A stretch of 64,000 bases of DNA. Source: Rhabdornis inornatus. Lineage: Eukaryota > Chordata > Aves > Passeriformes > Rhabdornithidae. A program made the translations under genes and the position numbers. Positions 38,293 through 50,546 of the stretch are shown one piece after another (positions within the stretch are counted from its first letter, which is position 1; each line of letters starts with the position of its first letter). Location of the stretch: positions 2,830,896 to 2,894,895 of the forward strand of contig VWZS01006721.1 of the NCBI GenBank assembly GCA_013397075.1. Reading direction: 5' to 3'. The notes below the pieces were generated by a model. It made no database searches and was not told where the DNA came from. It was given only the letters and a program-made list of their open reading frames with translations.

Positions 38293-40939
38293 GGTTCTCA
38301 GATACTTTCTGCCTGGCTTCCTGACACTTGACCTTAGGGTAGCTGCCGTGTGAGTTACAGCATAGCCCAAGTTTTCGAAAGGTTTTTGTGACACCTCTGT
38401 GATAAAATAGAATTGGAGGAGGTTTTAGCTCTTCAGGTAGTTTAAGGTCTTGTCTGCAATTTAGAAAAGGGAAGGCTGCTGCTCTCAATGGCATTATTAA
38501 ATTAGTTGCTACTTAGTGTTTTTTTTCCCCTCATCGTTCTGCTTTTGAAACGGTAGCTCCTTCTGTTCCATGAAGTTGGAGGAAAATCTAGAATGAAAAT
38601 CGCATTGGCCTGATTCAGACAGGGAGGCAGAGAGTGGCTGGCGATCCTGAGCAGCAAACGCGAGGGGAATGACCCCTGGCCTGGTGGCAGGGCCAGTGGG
38701 CTGTGCATGGCCAGCAGCCCAGGCCACTGTACCCTGGGAGGGTGTGAAGACTGACCTCACTGAGCACTGCCCTGTACTCCCTACGTGTGCGAGCACCCGT
38801 GTCCGCTGAGATGTTCCCGAGCAGGCACCTTTGTCTCCTCTTAAACCTTCAGGAACTGGTACTATGGCAAATAGGCAGTGTCCCTGCCCTTCCCCTCTGC
38901 CCCCCTCCACACTCTGTAGAAGGAATTTATTGCTGGGAAGAGAGCTTGGGGTCAAGGAAGGTTCAGGGAAAGAAAAGGCCTTTAGAGGTATTACAGCTGC
39001 TGTCTTTGCAGCAAGCAGCACGGCACGTAAGCTGTTTTACATTCAGTGTCGGGGTACATATAGGAAACATACCTACTTCTCAGCATAAATATTATTATTG
39101 TGAGAGACTCAAATGGTTTAGGATTCTCCTTTTATTTGAACGTGATCAGAACCTCTGAGCAAAACAACTTGATTACTCTGAGTTTGGGTGCTTGCCAGCC
39201 TAGAAATAGAAGGACATCCGTAATCCACATGGATGTAAGCACAGTGTTTTAGTAAAAAGCAATTTTCAGGGTCATAATATGTGGCCTGCCTTTTTATGAA
39301 ACACATTCACTTATAAAAGATCATTTACCAGCATACAATTTCAGATAGTAGATATAGCCAAGATTGCTTCTAGTCTGCCTTATAATTTTTCATAAGTTTT
39401 TGTATTTTGCAGTTGGTGTTTCCCACACCTGACTGCACAAAGCTTTTCTGACGCACACAGTGCAACTGCCCAACTAATTGCTTATAGATAGGAAATTGAT
39501 GACATGCAAAATGACATCAGATACACAGCAGAAGTGGTTCTATTATACAGTTTATTACAGAAGGATTGTATGTATTTACTGAGGCAGTGGTCTGTGATTC
39601 CTGCTTTCTTCTTTTTTCTTTTATGAACATTTAAAATTGTTTGCAGGAGTAGGGTACATATATATTACTGGACACTTCTGTTTTGCTATATTTGGAAAGA
39701 GTTTGGCACTAGCAAAGTTGGAAACTATGCTAAATGTGCACAGTCTAACCCCTGCATATGTTTTTCTGCCTTAGTGGTACAAGTACATCCTTACTGTGGT
39801 TCCATATAAAGAAATTTGCCATATGTCAGCATCATTTTGTAGAGCTCCCATTGAGTCAGGAAACCCCCTCTGCAGCAGTCAGACCTCTTGGTTAACTGCT
39901 ACAGCAAAGCTAGTCCTCTGCCTCTCCTCTAGGGATGATTAAACTTTCACTAGGTGGCTATTGCTGTAGCATTTGGGAAGATGTCACTGGTGGGGAGGAT
40001 AAGGCTCTTTCCTTGTGGACACCTGAGAATTTGTGAGTATGAAGAAGAATGTAAGAATTGTATATATACAGTAGACCGTGCAGTAGAGTAGAAATAGGAC
40101 AGGAGAGAGATGCCTGCATGCTTTTCCTTCCCCAATGTCTGTGAAGATTGGAGCAAGAGATTCTCTTGTTTTGCAGTAGAATTTCACAGGCAAGGTGTAG
40201 TTTAAAGGATCTGGCTTTCCATGAAGTCTTTCTGCTGTGCATGTGACACAGGTTTATTGGTGCTTTGGTGTGGGGCTGGTGGAGTTGAGTGCATGCAGAT
40301 GTGGTTGAGGAGGAACAGGGGAATTTGACCTGGTGTTTTCTGAGTTTCTGAGACCTTTCTAAATACGTTTGTGTGATTGCTTTAAATGCAACTGCATGGG
40401 TTTCCTGGTGAGCAGCTTTCAAGCCTGTTTATTGCCAAGTAGTGTTGCCTTGTGTTTTTGCTGCCTACGCAAAGTTCATTCTTTGAAAGTGGCAACACCT
40501 TCAAAATAATGGATTTTCTTTTACTCCTGGGTGAAGAGTTGGGGTGGAAGTCTGAAGAACAAGAATGGTAGCTTTTCACACTTATTGTTGCAAACGGATT
40601 TGCCAGCTGGTGTGCTTGTCACCCCCACTGACTGCTCCTCAATTTGTTTCACAATGAAATGGATGGATAGCTTATTCCTTCCCACTGTTCTTGAAGGATG
40701 GTATCAGGAGTAGAAATCACTGAGAAGTATGCATGTACCTTGTGTTCCACATGGCTGTGTTGTGTAGCAAATTCTTGATGTAACTGATTTGTCAGCTGTA
40801 ACCATTCCATGGATTTCAAAATTACTTTCATTCTGGATGTATGCCGTTGTCTGAAACCAGGGTTTCTATACAAAGTAGATACTTGTTGATAATACTGATG
40901 TACGATGTTAATCATCCTTCCTTTCTCTGCTTCCTAAAG

Positions 40940-41060
40940 CTTGTGCAATGAGGACAGAAACTTGCTGCGGATTCGAGAGAAAGAGAGACGGAGTCAGGAG
41001 GCTCTGGAAGACAAAAAGCAGTTTTCTGAGAAGACTCCCCTCTTTGCAGAACCCTACAAG
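40940..41060 (+). CDS. AFF1: AFF1 coding exon 2: N-terminal P-TEFb-binding segment
   Basis: The acceptor ttcctaaag precedes 40940 and the donor gtaatg begins at 41061. The 121 bp complete the split Ser codon and encode LCNEDRNLLRIREKERRSQE, then EALEDKKQFSEKTPL and FAEPYK. RNLLR.REKERR and the LF.EPYK element are invariant across AFF family members and lie in the region that contacts cyclin T1/CDK9 in AFF4 structures. It sits 22.8 kb from exon 1 and is placed by homology and phase. Confidence 0.96.
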
Positions 41061-41571
41061 GTAATGGTACGGGGTGTGGGGGGAGGGGGATAGAGGAGGA
41101 AAGAGGGTTGGGGTGGAAGAGGAGAGCTGTGGCTCTGCATAGTCTAGCAGACTTGAGCATGATAAATACCAACACAGCATCTTCCCATCTGCCTAATTTC
41201 AATTCCTCAGAGTATGTATTTGAATCTCTGTTTGTTGTGCAAGGGCAGTATGGACTTTGGGCTGGCCTTCTGTAGTTTGAGGGAGAGTTGCAGCTTGGTT
41301 GCCTGTCTGCCTGCAGCTGTGGGTATAGCAAATGAATCTGATGTTAGCATTCCTGGAGGCTGCAGATGCACCAAGCTTGGCTTGGAATAGCTGATAGTGG
41401 CTCAAACAGTCCTGTCTTCTTTGGAGAGATTTGCAGGCTCAAGATGAGTTTGCCTAACTTCACTCATGGTGATGTGTGGTGATTAAGTTAAAATCCTGAA
41501 GAATGTCTTTTCCTGAGCTGGATCTCTTGGGGAGCTTTTGAAATATCCACCTCTTTGTTCTTCTGTTGCAG
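41061..41571 (+). other. AFF1: AFF1 intron 2 (511 bp)
   Basis: A GT-AG intron with a purine-rich, G-rich start (41070-41125). No other feature is seen. Confidence 0.9.
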
Positions 41572-42570
41572 ACTAATAAAGAAGATGAGTTGTCAAGCCG
41601 AATTCAGAACATGCTGGGCAATTATGAGGAGGTCAAGGAGTTCATGAGCAACAAATCTTGTCAAAACCTTATAGGGATTCCAAAGAGCGTTGCTCCTCTG
41701 TTTGCCCCTGGACAGCCTGATCGCCCGTACTTCCCTGAGAAGGCCATCCGTACATTGCCGTCTTCATTCCAGCACCTGCCCCGCTGCCCTCCCATGGGAC
41801 CCATGGTTGTACCCCCTCGTCCTCCAAGCCACTCCAGTCACTACCAAAAGGCGCAGCCAGGAACAGAACCAGCTTCAGGTTTGCACAGCAAGAGCCACAG
41901 CTTACCCAGCGCTCGGAGCCACGGTCAGGAACATGGCCGGGCTGGCCGGGACACTCAGGCAGGCTTTCCCCACAGCCACAATGACAAGCCTGGGAGTGGG
42001 GAAGGTCGTGCTCATGGCCTGCAGGCCTCCCCTCTGGCGCTCTCCCCGTTCCTGCCATGTTTGTTGTCTTCTCCTGTGGCACCCCTGTCACCTCTACATT
42101 CCAGCCAGAATATCAATTCCAGGTCACAGAACAGCAGCAAAAGTCATGGGTCAACCTACAGTCAAACCAAATCATTACAGGACTTAGTGACAGGATCGCA
42201 GGAGAAGGAAAGTCGGGACAGCCCAGCCATTACCTTGACCAGCACCACTCAGCCTTCCTCTCAGACTTTCCCCCCTTCTTTGGCATCAAAAGTCAGTGCA
42301 ATGCAGCAGAAGCCAACTGCCTATGTCAGACCCATGGATGGCCAAGATCAGGCACCGTTTGAATCCCTGGAGCTCAAACCTCTCCTGGAGGAATACCGTG
42401 AAGGACCCAATGAAGATGTCTCAGATTTGAAGGCAAAAGTTAAAGCTGAACTATCTAAGTTGGAAACCCCTTCTGAGCCCAAGAAGGAGACTGATGAGGA
42501 TCTCTCAGATTTGAAGGCCAAAGCCAAAGCAGAACTATCCAAATTTGAAACTCTTTCCGATTCCATGGAG
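41572..42570 (+). CDS. AFF1: AFF1 coding exon 3: large exon with SIAH degron and tandem duplication
   Basis: The acceptor tgttgcag precedes 41572 and the donor gtgagt begins at 42571. It has 333 codons, in phase at both ends, as expected of the family's large third exon. It opens with TNKEDELSSRIQNMLGNYEE, completing the P-TEFb-binding region. A long Ser/Pro/His-rich disordered stretch follows. KPTAYVRPMDG near residues 293-303 holds PxAxVxP (P294, A296, V298, P300), the known SIAH1/2 ubiquitin-ligase recognition motif of AF4 proteins. The last part holds two tandem copies of a 28-residue unit sharing SDLKAKxKAELSKxET (first S at residue 330, second at 358). Human AFF1 has one diverged unit there as I recall it. 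The ATG at 41566 lies in the intron and is not a start. Confidence 0.96.
42421..42566 (+). repeat. AFF1: 84-bp in-frame tandem duplication within AFF1 exon 3
   Basis: The segment starting TCAGATTTGAAGGC at 42421 recurs at 42505, exactly 84 bases (28 codons) later, and continues for about 50 bases with few differences. Protein copies: SDLKAKVKAELSKLET and SDLKAKAKAELSKFET, each preceded by ED(V/L). Nucleotide divergence is low and several changes are silent, which indicates a fairly recent duplication kept under coding constraint. Confidence 0.85.
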
Positions 42571-45374
42571 GTGAGTGCAGTTTTTGGGGCTGTGTGTTGG
42601 AGGAGGGTAGGTTTGGCTGTGGGAGAACAGGTCATCAAACAGCATTGGCTGCCAGAAGCAGTAATGACTCTGTGTGTGTTACTCTGTTTGGAAGGTGCAT
42701 TTTGAGGTTGACCTGGGTGTGAGATACCTGTTTGAATGGTGAAAATGTGACACTTCCTGTGATTTTTCTGTTGTTTTCTCAGTGAGGCTGCAGCAGGTTT
42801 TATGGTTCGAGCCTGCCTCTGTGCCCATAACCTTTGTTTTCCTCCAGGGCTTGTTGAAAAAAAGGGGGAAATGTGATGAGAAGATCAACTCTTGATGCAG
42901 AGTGCCGGGACTCTGAGTGGTGGTGGGTGGAGGCCCCAAATCCTCACTGAATAGTGGGACAGTAGCAATGCATTGGATTCTGTGGTCACCCGGGCTTTGT
43001 GATAAGGGACTGTGAACACCACAGGATTCTGGTCTCTAAGTTAGTAAAATGTCACTGTAGACCCACAGGAAAGTATGACTTGATACTGCATGTTGTACTC
43101 CACATGTTTTTGCTGACCCAAGGCCACCTCTCTGACTTGTCATGTGGGATGGAGGCAGAAGCCCTGACTGGTAAAACAGTGGGAGAGGAGGAACAGCATT
43201 GTACACGTGTTGTTCAGCAAATGCAGCTCCTTTTCCTGTGCTCTTTGAAGCCCAGTTTCAGCTGTGCCAGGGGACCAGAACACTAACTCTGCCTGCCTTG
43301 TGACTTGGCCTCCTATGAGCTGAAAGGCACTTGGTCCCCTGGTGCATTTTGGAGATTGACTGTGCTCACCCTTCAGCGCTGACGTTATTGCTATGCCCTA
43401 TGGGATGTAGGATCCCATGGTCCTAAGGCAGCTGGGCAAGAAGAGCTGTGGAGATTGTTTCAAATTGTCTTTTGCCACCTTTGTAAGGAAAAGGAAGAGT
43501 GTGGGTGCAGTCTGTTTTTCATGGAAAAGGGTGTGGATCAGCTGCAAATGGCTGTAGGCAGTATCTTGTGGGAAATGAGAGGAAACTGTCAAAATGACAT
43601 TGTTGAGAAGTTGTGAAAGTACTTTTGTGCTGAGGGACTTTATTTGCTACCAAGTAGGTTTGGCATTGCACATCACACCTCAAAACAGGAAGTTCACTGA
43701 GGTCCACATTACCTTATTTGCTTAACCAGATTTTACTGCTGGGAGAGAAATAAAGCAGTGGAGGGCATCACCTACATTATCTTGTTGTCTCATCTGCATT
43801 ATTGTCTTATCTCTTTTCCCATCCCAATACTTCTTCTGTCATCTCATGTAACTCTAGTTTAATATGAATTTTGGTAGAGCAGCATTAGCTATGATGCTGT
43901 GTGGTAAATGAAACCTTTTTCTCGCTTTCTGTTGAGCACAGGAGTCTGAGTCCAAATGCCCATGAAATTCCTACAGTTGCCAGTGCAGGAGTAGCATTGC
44001 TCTTGCTCCTTCTGTTTCATCTGTGGCAAAGTAAGAACACAATAAAAAGGGAATTGAAGATTAAAAAATTGTTTTTCCACAAGCCAGGACCCTTGTTTTT
44101 ATTATATGCTTAGTCCATTTTGAAGCTGATTGAGGAACCTTTTTTTGTGAATATGCTGAATGATCCTGCTTTGCAGTAGGGATCTTTAGGCTGTGGCCCT
44201 GATTGTTTTCTGTGCATAGCCAGGGAGGAATACAGCCATTTTGGGTCATGGCTCTGTAAGCTCTAGTGAAAAATACGTTACTTTGATTTCTGCTTTCTGC
44301 AGTCTTGTCATTGTCACATTTGTTTACTTCTGTTTGGTCTCTGTGATGAACATCTATTTGATGATAGAGCCCTCCAAGGCTGAAGCCTGGAGGGAGAAGA
44401 GGAAGAAGCAGTGAGGTGGCACCCCTGGATATATGGCCTGTGTGCTGGATGTGCTGTACAAGAGAGGCTGGCTGGGGCTCTGTTGGCTGAAAGGTCGTCC
44501 CTCTCTTTAGTTCTTGGTGAAACAGGAGCTGCAGGGGGCCTCCTGCCCTGCAATGACCCTGACAGTGAACAGGTCTAGACTAGCAGAAACTCTGCTGTTC
44601 TTCACTCTTCTTCCCTGAACGTTTTGGCCCCAGTTTACTGAATAGCCACATGCCAAATACAGTTTTTCCTGTGATCTCCCTTGACATGACTTAGGAAAGC
44701 CATTTCCTCAAAGTGTGTTCTGGTTAATTGAATTTCTAAGGCGTATTTCACCTGCAGCTGTGAATTCATTATTGGCAGCTTCTGCTCATGGGAACATTGA
44801 AAAGTTCAGCCTTCCAGGCCAACTAGACACACAGTTTCACTGCAGAGTGTATGAATCCACAGTGGATAACATTGCAGTGACTCACTTTGCATTCACAGAG
44901 ATACAGAACAGCTCTTTCCCCTCTTCTCCAAATCAAAGCCCTCACTTTCAAATGTCATCACTGTCCCTTTAAGGCATCTTTCCAAATTTCTTGTGAGAAG
45001 GCTTAAAAATATCGTACACATGAAGAAGTTTGGATGTATCCCTTGTCTTCATGTGCCAGGCTTTACCTCTTCCTTAGCAGCTAAACAAAGATGCTTTCAA
45101 AGCCATTCCCTCTCTCCATGTCTTTAGGAGAGCTGCAGCACCAACAAAGCCTCTTGTATTGCCTCCATTGACACAGACTGTGATGTGTGAAAGGGAATCA
45201 GCTTGACAGCAGGGGAAGAAGCAGTCAGGCTGTTTTGAGGGAGAGAGTTTGTAAATCCTCAAGCATTATTAAGGGCATAGTGTATGGAGGAATGTATGGC
45301 CCTTGATGCTCATTGAAGATTTGGCTTTGTTTTCCCAAAAATTTTGGATGCGTTAGGACTAGCTCCTTTTACCT

Positions 45375-45790
45375 CATGTAATGAGGCCGCATCGAACTCG
45401 CCAGCCTGTGAACTGGGAAGCAGAGAGGAAAGCAGCCGATTTAGAACTCTGGAACAACAGTAAGCAACAATGAAGCAGCCCAGATGTGTTAAGTCTTTTT
45501 TGGTAACACTGTATTATCCTCGAAGCGTGAAGACCGCAGTGTTCAAATGGCTGTTATTGAGCTGTGTTTTCCTCAGTAAACACTTATCAATGTTTGCCAG
45601 TGAAAACACGATTGTTATATAGTAAATAGTAATTACTAATACTTGCAAAGATGTTTGGATGGCAAATATAAAATGTCTGTTCTAGATAGATAATTTTTCA
45701 CTGGACTTCTCTTTATGGCACCTGAGTTTTTCTACTGGCAGGAGTTGTCAGACAGGTGAACCCTGTGAAGTATAAATAAATATATTGTTT
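45375..45790. promoter_or_regulatory. candidate conserved non-coding element in AFF1 intron 3
   Basis: An A/T-rich block with several retained CpGs at its left end (near 45386-45438 and 45521-45536), a TAATTA core at 45630-45635 and no repeat signature. Its texture is that of a deeply conserved enhancer, but this needs alignment to test. Confidence 0.22.
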
Positions 45791-48559
45791 TCATCCTGCA
45801 TCCTTTCAAAATGAAAATCTTTAAAGACATATGTAGCACTTTCGGCCTTGTGTAATGAACACACAGTAGTTGGCATTAAGCTATTGTCATCTTTCTACCA
45901 ATCTTTTATGTATTTACTCATTTAACTGAATAGAAGGGAGATTGTGCTTTGTTTGGGGCTTTTTTCCCTCGCCTCTTGTATTCCTTTTTTTGACTATTTT
46001 ATTTCCCGTGCTTTGTACCAAGACAGGTAACAAGATATTACTTCTGTGTCTACTCTGCTGGCCTGTTTATAATCAGAAGTGCTTTAGGTGATTGGAGAAG
46101 GGTTTCCATGCTTCCTCGCAGGCATTGTGTCAATTTGTCTTGTTGCTGGTGTGGGACTGCTAAAGAAGCAGATCAAACATGAATGAGAATTGCTTTTTCT
46201 GACTGTTTTGGGTAAGAAAAATTTTAAAGGCAAAAAAGGAAACCTCAGCCTCACCATAAAAGCTGAAACTGAGCTATCCTAATTTTTGGTGAGCATCCCT
46301 GACAACTTCCATGTAAATATCCAAAGCTGTGCCATCCAAGGCCTTTCTCACAACCTCTGGGTGTTGTGGTGTGAGCAGAAATGAATTGCAGCCAGAGGAA
46401 GGTTTACTATAGGATTCTCTGCTGCTCATTGTAACACCAAGTGCCCAAAGACAAATCCCTTCACTTGGGCCTTCTCCATATTCCCTTTTGGCTCTCAGAA
46501 GTGAAACAGTTGGTAGTTTTTATGCTCTTACATTATTTTAATTTCTTGTTGCCCTCATTTTCTGGGTTGCAGGTAGATCCAGAGGTAATGACCTTGATCA
46601 CTGCCCCTTGGGATGGTTGCATGGACCACAGGCAGTTTGGGGGTTCGACTAGTGGTTATGAGGTCCGGATTGCACACAGCTTTTTCATTTTTAAATCCAT
46701 AAACACATCTTGGCTTCTCTTGTTTTCTCTCACTTGGTGAGCATGCAATATCTTAGGAGGAGTCACAGTCAATCCCAGTTGACAGGAAAGAATTGTATGT
46801 CAGTGCAGTGTTTTGTTTGGGTTTTTTCAGCTAAGCCAGTCCAGAGCATGTGGGTGTAGTTATGTAAACAGAAAAAGCTACTTGTATTTGATTTAGTAGG
46901 TGAGTCCCACCGGATGCAGAAGAGGATTTTCCCTTGTGTGCATCTCATATGGAAGAAGCCACACTTTCTATCCAGGCTGGAAATAAACCAGCAATAAAAT
47001 GCCAAAGCAGCTCTGATGGCTCACATGAATCATCTTCTACCAACCTCTCTGTAGATTTCTGAAGCTCTCCGTACCATTTCTTGCACAAGTGGAAAGTGCC
47101 AAAGGGACAGATGTTGCCAATTTGAACTGTACAGGGGGAAGGCAAATATTGCTAAGCAACCGAGTGCTTGAGAGAATTTTTCGGAGAGGAGCCAAGGGAG
47201 TTATGCCTGGGAGCGCCTGCAGCTTCTCATGGCTCGGTGTGAGGGAAGAGATTAAAAGTTCTTTCCTGTCAGGGCTGACGCCGCCAGCACAAAAGACACC
47301 ATAACCTATTGACACTGATTAGGGCTGACAAGGCAATGTATGAAAACAGGAAATCTGCCCTGCCATGTGGGAAGGCAGTAAGACATGTTCAGAGAGGTAA
47401 GTGCAGCACACAGCCGGTGCCAGGGTGGGGTCAGCTGTTGGATTCAGCCGGACGAGGTGAAACCCAGGCAGGCACCCAGCCCCGTGAACTCCAGTGGAGG
47501 AGGCTGTGTCTGATCTGCCTTTCACATCTGACTGGGAGCAGGTCGCTGAAGGACGGGCTGGCAGGGAGAGGGGGGTGTTTTCAGCAAGTCTCATAATAAT
47601 TGCAGGCTGCCTCATGAAAATGGAGTTAACTTCTCTGGTTACTGAAGGATGAAAAGCCTTATAAATGGGGCAAGTCTAAAACAACTGTGTGTGGTTGTGC
47701 TTCTCCCTGGCCAAGCTGTACTTCATAGGTAAGTGCTAGCCTGGAGGTCTTTGCTTTGGTGGTCCCAAATGCCATTGGAGATGTTTCCTCAGAGAGTGAA
47801 TCTGCCTCTTAATTATTTTGGCCGTAGACTCCTGGTGTCTTGTTCAAGAGATGTATTTTCAGGAATGAAACACAAGATTTATCTTCCTACATTGGTCATC
47901 ACATTAACAATCTCCTAATGCTACTTTGAGCTCCTCCTGGACTTTGATCTGATTCTTTGCTTTGTTTGAGTGTAGGAAAATGTTTAGCATGTGCTTTATG
48001 TTGTATTTCTTACTTCATGGTTGGTTTTTTTTTACTGGCTACCAGTAAGCCTCAGTGGAAGTGGCATTTTGCAGATTAAGGAATATGGATCAGCACAATT
48101 TTGTGGGTTATGACAAGTCTGGTGGTACTGCTTTTGCTTCTTGGGCACTGATCACAGTGCTCTTGCCCTATGTGAGTGCTGCAGCAGGAAGGTGCCTCAC
48201 TGAGGTATTGGTCAGCTCTCTGGTTTGCAGTGAGCACCAGCATCAAGGGGAGGAGAGTTCCCCTGCTGTTTGTATGAGCTGGTACAGTCCTGCATGAAGG
48301 GCTTCCCAATGGTCCTGGGTAGGGCAGGAGATTGCCAGAGCTCACCAAAGCTTGACTGCAGCCATATGGTAATTTTTGAAATGAAGTCAGCAAGTAGTGG
48401 TGTTCCTGCCCCGGCACACTACTCAGTGTAGTCTGTTTTTATATGAGTTATGCCACTCTTATTTGTTTCCTTGTGTTGTTATTCTGTGCTTTGAAGTTTC
48501 AGGTCTCATTTTTCGTTTTCTCTGATGTCTAACAATGTTGCTGTCTGAAATATCTTTAA

Positions 48560-48835
48560 CATCCTTTTCCCTCCCAAGCTTTAGATGCCAGCTTTTATCT
48601 TCACAATGATGAGCATTTATTATTTAGACAATAAAATAGTGCTTTATTGTTTTAAGCCAGCAAAATATTTCAGTTCCCTGCTGGAAAAAGCGATACTCCT
48701 AACTTGTTAATCTCCCATTTTTTTGACACAACAATTTCTCCTCCGAACTGCTTTAACAGTGTTACATCTTATTGCCAATTTGTTCCATTGGTTAAATGGT
48801 TCATAAATGTCATTAGCTATTGAGATGCTCTTTTT
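48560..48835. promoter_or_regulatory. candidate conserved non-coding element in AFF1 intron 3
   Basis: A/T-rich block with a GCCAAT box at 48774-48779 and an inverted CCAAT (ATTGG) at 48787-48791, plus several TTATT/AATAAA-like cores. No repeat is recognised. Candidate only. Confidence 0.22.
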
Positions 48836-50504
48836 GCATACATTTAGGAGTAGCAAATGGTGGGAGATGTGATCTTGGCAGTCCATTGTGCTTCAAGCAA
48901 AAAGTCCGGGTGCATTCCCAGAGAGGCTTTGCCATCAGCCCAGCTTCCTTTGCATGTACCCAACCCACAGGGAGACAAACTGCAGCTGACATCACTTTGT
49001 GCTTGTTTCAGACCCAACAAGAGCTGGATGCTGGACAGTTTCCTCTGTCTCCTCCCTTCCCCACAGCTGCCTTAATGTAATAAAAGACACTATGGCCTTC
49101 TGTGAGTCCCTCTTTTCCAGGATGCTGAATTCAACCACTTTGGCCTTTCTGCCTGTTCTTCAGATGGAGCTTTTCTGGAATCAAAGGAGGAAGGAACAAG
49201 GGTGATGTTTGCTTTGGCTGCTGAGGAAATAGAGCTCAATAGTACTTGGCTTGTGGACTAATTTTTAACCAGTTATGAAACTTGACCTAAACTCCCATTA
49301 CTTACAGAAACTCCAGTTTGGGTGACTTGTTCAAATGTGCGCTTTCCTTTGAAGACAATAGTAACTTTTGCTATTCAAGAGATTACCATGTAGCTTAGGT
49401 TATGCCACAGTCAGAAATGTTGTCTTGTCTGGTTTACTAAGCTTCACTAAGTCAAAAGAAAAAGTTGACCACTAAAAAAAACTCCAAAAAACCTACTTAA
49501 AGTTTTCAGATCTTTTTTACTGCTTGAAGTTAGAAAGAATAGCAACAACATAGCAATATTTATTTTTTTTCTTTTCTTGGGAGATGAGAGAATTCAGTTT
49601 GTGTATTAGCATAGTTTTAAGAGATTTTGTCTTGAATTAGAGCCTAAATTCAAGCATTTGTTTTAATACACTATTGAATTGAAAGCACTCCCAAGGGGAG
49701 AAGTGAGTGAGCATTTCCCCATGATTTTTAAGGTTAACTGCTATATGTGTTTGCAAGTATGTTTCTGTGTCTGTAGAATGAGCACAGTGGCAGAATGACT
49801 AGGCATTTTACAAGTTTATTGAAAAACAATGTGTGGGATGATTCCTTATTAATACTGTAGTGACATTTCTTCAAAAGCTTGTATTTTTTAACTTGGTGTA
49901 AGAACATTAGTTTTTTTAAATGTAAGTTATGCATGTTGTGTTTTGAATAGCAGTGGCTTGCAAAGAATGGTAAAGGTTTGGGAAGATGTAGGGTGAATTC
50001 ATATAACAGGAGACAAAGTTAATGTTAGATTCAGATCCTACCAACCTACTCCTCCTCATACAAGGAATTCTTTGGTTTCTTTCATCAGCCTGTCAGCTCA
50101 CTGCTGTTCAGACCAAGTTGTAATTCAGACTTGGCTGGACACCATCTGTTCTCTAGAGGTGAAAGGTGTGGTGTATTCAGCCTGAAGGTTTTCACTTGAA
50201 GCAGGCATTTTGCTGAAGGTGTTCTTGGGCTGTCACGTTGCTTGTCTCTTTGCAGTTTTGCCTTGTTAATCCTTGGCTGAGCGTGCTGAAGGAATGCCAT
50301 CTGTACTTTACCAGTGCAGAGGACATCCCTTGCCTCCTTGGTGCAGGTCAGCTCCATTCCTGCCCCTCTATGCCAATACAGTATTGATGTTACCACAATA
50401 ATATTGCACATTTTTCCATAATGAAAGCAAGTGGAGAAGCAGTGTGGTATTTATTTTTCTGTTTGCTGCGGTAGCAGTAGCCCCTTGGGTATATCCTACC
50501 CTTC

Positions 50505-50546
50505 CCTTAGACATTTCCTTAGACATTTCCTTAGACATTTCCTCAG
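50505..50546. repeat. 12-bp tandem repeat, 3.5 copies
   Basis: Three perfect copies of CCTTAGACATTT start at 50505, 50517 and 50529, followed by a partial fourth with one change. A short minisatellite in AFF1 intron 3. Confidence 0.9.

Larger units (their letters stand above)
18133..40939 (+). other. AFF1: AFF1 intron 1 (22.8 kb)
   Basis: A GT-AG intron. I see no nested gene and no clear CR1. It contains a (TCTG)n run near 24641-24658, A/C-rich low complexity at 23700-23770, a T/G-rich tract at 30722-30765, a T-run followed by G-rich sequence at 37887-37911, two CpG-rich patches (34935-35098 and 38155-38292) and two blocks that look like conserved non-coding elements (29455-29985 and 35275-35515). 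The rest is plain unique sequence. Confidence 0.8.

Noticed and set aside
37840..38394. 184-codon open frame on the minus strand (and a 152-codon frame on +)
   Set aside because: It lies over a GC-rich patch inside AFF1 intron 1, opposite strands are open together, and no domain or family resemblance is seen.
38509..39021. 170-codon minus-strand frame
   Set aside because: Intronic chance frame in moderately GC-rich sequence, with no motif.
41669..42187. Open frames on the other strand and in other frames of AFF1 exon 3
   Set aside because: They are shadows of the long coding exon 41572-42570.
46571..46590. Possible micro-exon bounded by AG and GT in intron 3
   Set aside because: Such short AG...GT pairs are frequent by chance, and the AFF1 frame is complete without it.
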